Shown: piece after piece, positions 1-5,120 of the stretch
How positions within the stretch are numbered: position 1 is the stretch's first letter
How the letters are laid out: each line of letters opens with the position of its first letter
Assembly: GCA_030727885.1 (NCBI GenBank)
Contig: JANRAT010000170.1
Span: forward strand, 1 to 5,120
Source of the DNA: Rhodospirillales bacterium
GTDB taxonomy: Bacteria; Pseudomonadota; Alphaproteobacteria; Rhodospirillales; Casp-alpha2
Length of the DNA stretch: 5,120 bases
Direction of reading: 5' to 3'
The notes under the pieces: model-generated
What the model saw: only the letters and a program-made list of their open reading frames with translations
The model's database searches: none
What the model was told of the DNA's origin: nothing
Position numbers and translations under genes: made by a program

Positions 1-1
1 A

Positions 2-295
2 GTGGTGCGATGCTGGGAAATCTTCGAAAGCACGCAAGTGGTCAACCGGTTATGGGCAGGTAAACTTAAGGGCACTGTATGGGCAAATTACATGCTGATT
101 TCGGCACAGTGGCGGGGTGCTGACAAAACACCGATTTTCGAGCACGGCGAACTGCCCCGCTATCTCACCAACACAACCCTTGAAACCTTCCAGCAGACCC
201 AGAACGACGGCACCTGCCTTGGTTGTCACGCAGGTGCGCAAACGGCGAACGGTAAGCCATCCAATTTCGTCTTCATGCTGCGCCGGGCACAATGA
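2..295 (+). CDS. C-terminal part of a c-type cytochrome-like protein (5' end outside window)
   Basis: The reading frame is open from the left edge and stops with TGA at 293-295, giving 97 visible residues. The GTG at position 2 is probably not the true start: it sits at the very edge with no room for a ribosome binding site, and the peptide begins without a signal sequence. Residues 72-76 (bases 215-229) read CLGCH, a classic CxxCH site for covalent haem attachment, which implies export to the periplasm. Around it, LTNTTLETFQQ before the site and NFVFMLRRAQ at the end resemble the C-terminal tails of a loosely annotated family of single-haem 'cytochrome c family' proteins in Proteobacteria. 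That resemblance is from memory and not checked. No methionine axial ligand can be assigned with confidence; M31 and M92 are the only internal candidates. The electron partner is unknown. The next gene follows after 16 bases, suggesting co-transcription. Confidence 0.7.
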   Translation: MVRCWEIFESTQVVNRLWAGKLKGTVWANYMLISAQWRGADKTPIFEHGELPRYLTNTTLETFQQTQNDGTCLGCHAGAQTANGKPSNFVFMLRRAQ

Positions 296-311
296 TCAGG
301 GAAACAAAGCC

Positions 312-851
312 ATGAAACACGTTGCGTTCTTTCTAACAATTCTCGGGTGCTTTTTCACAAGTCCATCGATGGCGAAGGATCAGACCTGTACGCTGACGTT
401 TGATGTGATCGCCGGCAATGCCCTGGGTACCATCAATCCAGGTGAACAGTTGGCCGGAAAAATTGAATTCTCGACCACCAAGTCCTGGTTGCAGGACAAG
501 GAAACCCTTTCGTATTTTTCGGATGGAAAGGTCAGCGTCACCCATCCGGACAAGGGTTCCGTGCAGGGCCATGTACGCGTCGTTCACGTGGTCCGCACGC
601 CATACACGGCTGATTACATTTCAATTGATGCCAATCTCGCCAAAGGCAATCTGGGTGGTGAGAAGTCATATGAAGACCCGATGCTGATCACATTCTATTC
701 GCCGCCGGGTACGCTTTCGACATCCGAATTGCCACGCACAACGGCGGAATGGAACAGGCTTTCAAAACGACGGTTTTTTCAGGTTCATACGCCCGATGCG
801 ATGTCGACTTTTTATGGCGATTTCAACAACGTTACCGGACAGTGTTCCTGA
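312..851 (+). CDS. Exported protein of unknown function, 179 aa
   Basis: I do not recognise this protein. The frame is open upstream to 117, but the ATG at 312 is chosen because a purine-rich CAGGGA (297-302) lies nine bases before it and because it gives a good signal peptide. That peptide has Lys2, a hydrophobic stretch at residues 4-15 and a likely signal peptidase I site after SMA (residue 21). An upstream start would overlap the cytochrome-like gene and bury the signal. ILGC at residues 10-13 loosely resembles a lipobox, but the hydrophobic stretch before it would be too short. The mature part has just two cysteines, C26 near its start and C178 next to last, an arrangement suited to a disulfide joining the two ends. 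The sequence looks beta-rich, with alternating polar and hydrophobic runs and many Gly, Thr and Ser, and has no membrane segment after the signal. It follows the cytochrome-like gene by 16 bases, so a periplasmic role linked to that protein is possible but unproven. Confidence 0.8.
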   Translation: MKHVAFFLTILGCFFTSPSMAKDQTCTLTFDVIAGNALGTINPGEQLAGKIEFSTTKSWLQDKETLSYFSDGKVSVTHPDKGSVQGHVRVVHVVRTPYTADYISIDANLAKGNLGGEKSYEDPMLITFYSPPGTLSTSELPRTTAEWNRLSKRRFFQVHTPDAMSTFYGDFNNVTGQCS

Positions 852-861
852 ACGTTTGAGA

Positions 862-1536
862 TCAATCGTGTTCAAGGCAGGCAATGATGGCATCTGTTGA
901 CGCGTGAATATGCCGGCGCAGGAAATCGGAGGCTTTGGATTTCTTTCCTGACTTCATCAATGCAACCAATTCATGGTGCTGTTCGAGCGACGCAGTGGCG
1001 TGCGCCGAGTGCTTCCACATGTAACCGAGATACCTTGAATATCTGGCCCGCAGCTGACTGACGAGCTCAAGGGCAATTGGTCGGCCGGCCGGGGTATAGA
1101 GGGCGGCATGAAATTCATCATTGGCGCACAGCAGATCATAGACCTTCCTGGCTTTTGATATTTTCTTTAGCGCCGCAGCAATGCGCATTTCATCATCAAT
1201 CGTGAAACGGCCACAAGCCGCCTCAACCAGTTCGCTTTCAAGCGTGATCCTGAGGTTGGCAGTTTCCAGAACCTCGGCGGCAACAAGTGGTGCTACGCGT
1301 ACCCCCCTGTTCGCCTGATGCACCAGATATCGTTCCGCCGTCAGTTGCCCCAGCGCTTCACGGACTGGTGCCTGACTGACATTGAAGCGCGCCGCAATAT
1401 GGCTTTGTTTGATCGGAGCATCAGGCTCAACCTCGGCAGAGACGATTTCCCGGCGCAGAACATCAGCGATCCGTTCAGAGATCGAAAGACTGATGTTCTC
1501 AACTTCATTTACTGCCGAGGCTTTCATGCCAACCAT
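862..1536 (-). CDS. GntR-family transcriptional regulator, FCD subfamily
   Basis: A 224-residue regulator of the usual length for FadR/FCD-type GntR proteins. Residues 15-82 form the winged helix: SHIAARFNVSQAPVREAL (45-62) is the characteristic helix-turn-helix with the PVREAL signature, and NRGVRVAPL (76-84) is the wing. Residues 90-220 are an all-helical FCD ligand domain. NDEFHAALY (139-147), HHELVALM (187-194) and RRHIHAS (207-213) carry H143, H187 or H188, and H209, matching the three histidines that bind a metal in many FCD domains, where small carboxylates usually dock. The start at 1536 is preferred over the ATG at 1527 because GGAAAGAG lies eight bases upstream of it. The open frame continues much further, to 1764, but that would run through the operator and into the HAD gene. 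The gene is divergent from the HAD gene, and the palindrome between them probably serves both. Its stop is ten bases from the stop of the convergent exported-protein gene. The ligand cannot be read from the sequence. Confidence 0.93.
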   Translation of the reverse strand: MVGMKASAVNEVENISLSISERIADVLRREIVSAEVEPDAPIKQSHIAARFNVSQAPVREALGQLTAERYLVHQANRGVRVAPLVAAEVLETANLRITLESELVEAACGRFTIDDEMRIAAALKKISKARKVYDLLCANDEFHAALYTPAGRPIALELVSQLRARYSRYLGYMWKHSAHATASLEQHHELVALMKSGKKSKASDFLRRHIHASTDAIIACLEHD

Positions 1537-1540
1537 GCGC

Positions 1541-1568
1541 TTGACTCTTTCCGTCCACTTAATATTAT
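1541..1568 (+). promoter_or_regulatory. Predicted sigma-70-type promoter of the HAD gene
   Basis: TTGACT at 1541-1546 (five of six bases of the -35 consensus) and TATTAT at 1563-1568 (five of six of the -10 consensus) are separated by 16 bases. Transcription would begin near 1575, leaving a leader of about 28 bases before the ATG at 1603. The -10 element lies inside the palindrome at 1560-1586, so a protein bound there should block RNA polymerase. The -35 element overlaps the ribosome binding site of the divergent regulator gene. This is a sequence match only; no start site has been measured. Confidence 0.6.
1545..1552 (-). promoter_or_regulatory. Ribosome binding site deciding the start of the GntR regulator
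   Basis: Read on the minus strand, GGAAAGAG ends eight bases before the ATG at 1536-1534 and 17 bases before the alternative ATG at 1527-1525. The spacing favours the first, giving a 224-residue protein. The site shares bases with the -35 element of the opposing HAD promoter. Confidence 0.6.
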
Positions 1569-1586
1569 CGATTATCGATAATATTA
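1560..1586. promoter_or_regulatory. Perfect palindromic operator, probably bound by the GntR regulator
   Basis: The left arm TAATATTATCGAT (1560-1572) and right arm ATCGATAATATTA (1574-1586) are exact reverse complements around a single T at 1573. Inside it sits a shorter perfect palindrome, ATTATCGATAAT (1571-1582), and a near copy with one mismatched pair at 1564-1575, so two overlapping dimer sites seven bases apart are possible. ATTATCG also occurs twice in direct tandem (1564-1570 and 1571-1577). The element lies between two divergent genes, one a GntR-type regulator, and covers the predicted -10 of the HAD promoter. GntR/FCD proteins bind such inverted repeats as dimers, so autoregulation and repression of the HAD gene are the natural reading. 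Which protein binds it is inferred. Confidence 0.8.
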
Positions 1587-1602
1587 CATGAAAGATTGTT
1601 CT

Positions 1603-2307
1603 ATGGAAACCGCAAAATACGACGCCATCACCTTTGATGTTTACGGCACACTGATTGACTGGGAGCCGGCCATCCTCACGGCACTCGGCAACTGGGCCAA
1701 GGCGAACAAGGTCGATGCCACGGCTGCGGACCTGCTGGATGCCTTTGATCGCGCCCGCGCCCATTATCAGGCGCTGATGCCCGGCCGGGATTATCGTCGT
1801 ATCCTGCGCTCTGCGTATTCATACATGGCCAACGAGTATGAGCTTCAGGCCGATGCGCAAGAACGTACCGACTTCGGTGATTCCGTCTGTGACTGGCCTG
1901 CCTATATCGACAGTGTCACGGCCCTGAACCGGCTAAAGGAGAAGTTCGTACTGGGCGCTTTCACCAATATGGATGATGCGTCGTTTGCGCACTCGCACGC
2001 ACGGCTTGGGAACTGTTTCGAGATTATTGTTACGGCCGAGCGGGTCGGCTCCTACAAGCCATCCTTGCGTCATTTCGTCGTCGGCCTGACCGATCTTGCG
2101 GCGCGCGGCATTCCGCCGGAGCGCGTCCTGCATGTGGCGCAGAGTTTGCGGGCAGACATCAGACCCGCCAACCTGCTGGGTCAGGATGTGGTCTGGATCA
2201 ATCGCAAGGATCGCGGACTTGGTCATTCAGGCTTTGGTGCGGAACTCGCCGTGCCTATGGCAACCTATCCTAGCATGGAAAGCTTCGTCGCCGATTTTCT
2301 CGGCTGA
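1603..2307 (+). CDS. HAD-superfamily hydrolase, 2-haloacid dehalogenase-like (type II)
   Basis: A 234-residue protein of the length usual for L-2-haloacid dehalogenase-like HAD enzymes. Motif I is FDVYGTLIDWE (11-21), with D12 as the expected nucleophile. Two residues on is Y14 rather than the Asp that HAD phosphatases use as general acid, which favours a dehalogenase-like enzyme over a phosphatase. Motif II is T121 in GAFTN, motif III is K152 in VGSYKPS, and motif IV is D185 in VAQSLRADIRPA. Residues 20-100 form a helical cap. In true L-2-haloacid dehalogenases motif IV has a Ser-Ser-Asn stretch before the Asp; here it reads AQSLRAD, so the substrate may differ. No signal peptide is seen, so it is cytoplasmic. 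The ATG at 1603 is chosen because the preceding GAAAG (1590-1594) is suitably placed and family members begin close to motif I; the ATG at 1588 is two bases past the operator with no binding site. Expression is probably controlled by the divergent GntR regulator. It ends directly against the mfd stop codon. Confidence 0.88.
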   Translation: METAKYDAITFDVYGTLIDWEPAILTALGNWAKANKVDATAADLLDAFDRARAHYQALMPGRDYRRILRSAYSYMANEYELQADAQERTDFGDSVCDWPAYIDSVTALNRLKEKFVLGAFTNMDDASFAHSHARLGNCFEIIVTAERVGSYKPSLRHFVVGLTDLAARGIPPERVLHVAQSLRADIRPANLLGQDVVWINRKDRGLGHSGFGAELAVPMATYPSMESFVADFLG

Positions 2308-2325
2308 TCACCCTTCTCCGGTGAT
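2307..2325. other. Small inverted repeat across the two abutting stop codons
   Basis: ATCACC (2307-2312) and GGTGAT (2320-2325) can pair around a seven-base loop, giving a six-base stem in transcripts of either strand, with possible wobble pairs extending it. It lies at the 3' ends of the convergent HAD and mfd genes, where a shared terminator would be expected. No run of T follows on either strand, so it is not a canonical intrinsic terminator. It may be chance within the last codons of mfd. Confidence 0.3.
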
Positions 2326-5120
2326 TGAAGCCAGCTCACGCGACAGATAGATCATTCCGGCCATGCGTTCCTTGGGCGTATCCCATAGGCGCGAAAATAC
2401 CAGCTTATGATCGGGACGCAGTTTCGCTGTCCCCTTCTGCGCGTTCAGCCATGCCACCAGTTTGACCGGGTCCTTGACCTGATCATTGTGAAACTGCACG
2501 ACAGCCCCTTTCGGACCGGCGTCCAGTTTTGCGATGCCGGCACGGCGGCAGAACTGTTTGATCTTGACCACTTCAAGCAGGTTTTCCGCTTCTGCCGGGA
2601 TCGGTCCGAAACGGTCGATCAGCTCAGCCGCCGTCTGCTCGATCTCTTCAGGCTCCTTGAGCCAGGCAATGCGGCGATACAGGCCCATCCGCACGGACAG
2701 ATCGGCGACGTACCAGTCCGGGATCAGCACAGGCATGCCGAGCGATACCTGCGGCGACCATTCGGCGTCGGCAGCATCGGCACCCATGCCACGCGCGTCG
2801 GCAACCGCCTCTTCCAGCATCTGCTGATAAAGCTCGATCCCGACTTCTCGGATATGGCCGGACTGCTCGTCGCCCAGCAGATTGCCGGCGCCACGGATAT
2901 CCATGTCATGGCTGGCCAGCGTGAAGCCGGCGCCGAGGCTGTCGAGTGTCTGCATGACCTCAAGACGCTTTTCCGCCGTCTTCGTCAGCATCTGCCCGGG
3001 CGGCAGTGTCAGATAGGCATAGGCCCTTGTCTTGGAACGCCCAACCCGGCCGCGTAACTGATACAGCTGTGCCAGCCCGAACATGTCGGCGCGGTGGATG
3101 ATGATGGTGTTGACCGCCGGCAGATCGAGCCCGCTTTCAATAATGTTGGTCGACAGCATCACATCATAGGCACCGTCATAGAAGCGCGAGATGACGTCTT
3201 CCAGATGTGCCACCGGCATCTGTCCGTGCACCATCGCCAGCTTGACCTCGGGGACCAGCTTCTGCAGCCGGTCGGCGACTTTTTCCAGATCACTGATGCG
3301 CGGGCAGACATAGAACGTCTGACCGCCGCGATATTGTTCACGCAAAATCGCTTCGCGGATGATCACCGGATCGAACGGCAAGACGAAGGTGCGGACCGCC
3401 AGACGGTCGACCGGCGGCGTTGCAATCAGGCTCATTTCACGGATGCCGCTGAGCGCCATCTGCAAGGTACGCGGGATCGGCGTTGCCGTCAGGGTCAGCA
3501 CATGCACGTCGGTGCGCAGATTCTTCAGGCGTTCCTTGTGGGCAACACCGAAGTGCTGTTCCTCATCGATGATCATCAGGCCGAGATCGCGAAAGCCGAT
3601 ATCTTTGGCCAGCAATGCGTGCGTGCCGATGACGATATCAACGTCGCCCCGCTTCATGCCTTCACGGATCGCCGTCGCATCCTTGGCCGTCACCAGCCGC
3701 GACAACTGCGCGACCTTGACCGGGAAGCCGCGAAAACGTTCGGTAAAATTCATGAAGTGCTGACGGCACAGCAGCGTTGTCGGCACGACGACGGCAACCT
3801 GTTTGCCTTCCATGGCGACAGCAAAGGCCGCCCGGAGCGCCACTTCGGTCTTGCCGAAGCCGACATCACCGCAGACCAGCCGGTCGGTTGGTCGGCCCTT
3901 CTGCAGATCGCCCAGCACGTCCTTGATGGCTTCCAGCTGGTCTTCGGTTTCATTGAATGCAAAGCGTGCGCAGAATTCCTCGTAAGCCCCTTCGTGGGCA
4001 ACGAACTTGTGTGCGGTCTTCAGCTCACGCGCAGCGGCGATGCGGATCAGCTCGTCGGCCATTTCCTTGACGCGCTGCTTGAGTTTGGCGCGTCTCGCCT
4101 GCCACGCAGCACCGCCCAGGCGATCCAGCTGCACACCGGCATCTTCCGAGCCATAGCGGGTCAGCAGATCGACGTTCTCGACCGGCAGAAACAGTTTGGA
4201 ATCGCCGGCGTAGGCAAGCTGCAGACAATCATGCGGCGCACCACCGACTTCTATGGTGACCAGGTCAATGAACTGGCCGATCCCGTGATCGACGTGGACA
4301 ACCAGATCACCCGGCTGCAGCGCTGAAACCTCGGCGATGAAATTCTCCGGGCGGATCCGTCGCCGGCCCGGACGAGCCATGCGATCACCCAGCATGTCAC
4401 TTTCGGTGATGACGCAAAGATCATCGATCTGGAAACCGCGATCGATGCCAATGACACCGACGACGGCCTGCCCCGGTTTGGCATTGTCGCTCTCCGTCAA
4501 CCGTAATGCCGGTGCGCCGTGCTCGATCAGCAGTCCCTTCAGGCGCTCGGCAGAACCTTCGGAGAAGCCGGCGATGACGACTCGCTTGTTGGCTGCTGTA
4601 TAGGCCTTGATATCCTTGACCACGGCCTCGTAGATATTCGCCTTGGGGTCGACCCGGACCTCGGCATAGTCGCGGGCAATGGTGCCCCCGAGATCACTGT
4701 TGCCGGTATCGAACGGCGACAGATCGCTGATTGAGCGCCCCTTCAAGTGCCCGGCCAGCGCGTCCGCATCGACGAACATCATATCCGGCGGTACTGGATG
4801 GTATGGTACGCCGCTCTCGGCATCGGAAATCGTTTTTCGTGCGGTGAAATATTCCGAGATCAGATCGCGACGGGCCTGCAGTGATGCTTCTGCCTGATGG
4901 TCGAACAGAACGACGGCTTTCGGCAGATAATCAAACAGGGTTTCAAGCGTCTCGTGAAAAAGCGGCAACCAATGTTCGAAGCCCTGATGACGCCTGCCGG
5001 CGCTGATCGATTCATAAAGCGGATCGTCGGCGCCGCCGGTCTGAAACAGTTCACGGTATTTCGTGCGAAATCTTGAAATCGCCTCGTCGTCGAGCGGCGC
5101 TTCACTGACCGGTGTCAGGG
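2308..5120 (-). CDS. mfd: Transcription-repair coupling factor Mfd, partial (5' end outside window)
   Basis: Mfd is a DNA translocase that binds stalled RNA polymerase, pushes it off damaged DNA and recruits UvrA for nucleotide excision repair. The frame stays open to the right edge, giving 936 complete residues plus stop. Counting from the codon at 5118 as 1, residues 25-52 (DPLY, SAGRR, EHWLPLFHETL) belong to the UvrB-like N-terminal region. The RNA polymerase-interaction domain is at about 268-325, starting LQPGDLVVHVDHGIGQF. The RecG-like motor follows: Walker A GDVGFGKT (417-424), DEEQ (518-521), TATPIPRTL (544-552), STNIIESGLDLP (656-667), QLRGRVGR (687-694), then a TRG motif with DIRGAGNLLGDEQSG (740-754). 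The C-terminal regulatory domain, with ELIDRFGPIP, ends the protein. From Walker A to the end is about 520 residues, as in E. coli Mfd, so the C terminus is intact; about 200 N-terminal residues are missing. All motor motifs look functional. The TTG at 4968 is internal: clear Mfd sequence continues before it. The promoter is outside the window. Confidence 0.98.
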   Translation of the reverse strand, partial: LTPVSEAPLDDEAISRFRTKYRELFQTGGADDPLYESISAGRRHQGFEHWLPLFHETLETLFDYLPKAVVLFDHQAEASLQARRDLISEYFTARKTISDAESGVPYHPVPPDMMFVDADALAGHLKGRSISDLSPFDTGNSDLGGTIARDYAEVRVDPKANIYEAVVKDIKAYTAANKRVVIAGFSEGSAERLKGLLIEHGAPALRLTESDNAKPGQAVVGVIGIDRGFQIDDLCVITESDMLGDRMARPGRRRIRPENFIAEVSALQPGDLVVHVDHGIGQFIDLVTIEVGGAPHDCLQLAYAGDSKLFLPVENVDLLTRYGSEDAGVQLDRLGGAAWQARRAKLKQRVKEMADELIRIAAARELKTAHKFVAHEGAYEEFCARFAFNETEDQLEAIKDVLGDLQKGRPTDRLVCGDVGFGKTEVALRAAFAVAMEGKQVAVVVPTTLLCRQHFMNFTERFRGFPVKVAQLSRLVTAKDATAIREGMKRGDVDIVIGTHALLAKDIGFRDLGLMIIDEEQHFGVAHKERLKNLRTDVHVLTLTATPIPRTLQMALSGIREMSLIATPPVDRLAVRTFVLPFDPVIIREAILREQYRGGQTFYVCPRISDLEKVADRLQKLVPEVKLAMVHGQMPVAHLEDVISRFYDGAYDVMLSTNIIESGLDLPAVNTIIIHRADMFGLAQLYQLRGRVGRSKTRAYAYLTLPPGQMLTKTAEKRLEVMQTLDSLGAGFTLASHDMDIRGAGNLLGDEQSGHIREVGIELYQQMLEEAVADARGMGADAADAEWSPQVSLGMPVLIPDWYVADLSVRMGLYRRIAWLKEPEEIEQTAAELIDRFGPIPAEAENLLEVVKIKQFCRRAGIAKLDAGPKGAVVQFHNDQVKDPVKLVAWLNAQKGTAKLRPDHKLVFSRLWDTPKERMAGMIYLSRELASITGEG

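Noticed and set aside
10..12. ATG at 10 as a small-gene start inside the cytochrome-like frame.
   Set aside because: It is in another frame, gives no supported protein, and has no ribosome binding site visible.
117..311. In-frame upstream extension of the exported protein to the ATG at 117.
   Set aside because: It would overlap the cytochrome-like gene in another frame and bury a clear signal peptide that starts at 312.
844..877. Inverted repeat between the convergent exported-protein and GntR genes (GAAC near 850-853 with GTTC at 870-873) as a terminator.
   Set aside because: The stem is short and bulged, the loop is about 16 bases, and no T-run follows.
1588..1602. ATG at 1588 as the HAD start, adding five residues.
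   Set aside because: It follows the palindrome by one base with no ribosome binding site, while 1603 has GAAAG at fitting distance and places motif I at the usual depth. It cannot be fully excluded.
1537..1764. In-frame upstream extension of the GntR regulator to 1764, giving 300 residues.
   Set aside because: The added residues would be antisense to the HAD coding start and run through the operator; the winged-helix domain needs no such extension and a good ribosome binding site precedes 1536.
3094..4326. A 410-codon open frame on the plus strand opposite mfd.
   Set aside because: It lies entirely antisense to clear Mfd motor and RNA polymerase-interaction domains, and its translation is rich in His, Arg, Asp and Gln as expected from the reverse of a GC-rich gene. 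No recognisable domain was seen.
4966..4968. TTG at 4968 as the mfd start.
   Set aside because: Reading upstream in frame to the window edge gives 50 further residues typical of Mfd, including DPLYESISAGRR and EHW, with no stop.

Overview
The window most likely comes from an alphaproteobacterium of moderate-to-high GC content. The strongest clue is the large minus-strand mfd gene, whose protein reads like alphaproteobacterial Mfd along its length. The CxxCH protein and the FCD-type GntR regulator fit the same setting but are less specific. The genus cannot be named from the sequence alone. The region is densely packed and looks chromosomal. The longest gap between genes is the 66-base divergent promoter region at 1537-1602. 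I see no RNA gene, CRISPR array, insertion sequence, integrase or attachment site.

Layout. (1) Positions 2-295 (+) hold the C-terminal end of a c-type cytochrome-like protein with one CxxCH haem site; its start lies outside the window. (2) Sixteen bases on, 312-851 (+) encodes a 179-residue exported protein of unknown function, probably in the same transcript. (3) Convergent to it, after ten bases, 862-1536 (-) encodes a GntR/FCD transcription factor. (4) A regulatory region follows, with a perfect palindrome (two 13-base arms around one central base) lying over a sigma-70-like promoter. (5) 1603-2307 (+) encodes a HAD-superfamily protein of the 2-haloacid dehalogenase-like type. (6) 2308-5120 (-) is the C-terminal four fifths or so of mfd, the transcription-repair coupling factor, which continues past the right edge.

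How the genes work together. The regulator and the HAD gene form a classic divergent pair: the palindrome overlaps the -10 element of the HAD promoter, so a simple reading is that the regulator represses the HAD gene, and probably itself, until a small carboxylate-type ligand binds its FCD domain. The ligand and the HAD substrate are not shown by the sequence. The HAD gene and mfd converge so tightly that their stop codons abut in one TGATCA. Mfd is a housekeeping DNA repair gene with no evident functional link to the others.

I did not find a clear new biological system. The items most worth a second look are the long operator over the HAD promoter, the unusual active-site pattern of the HAD protein, and the uncharacterised exported protein next to the cytochrome-like gene.
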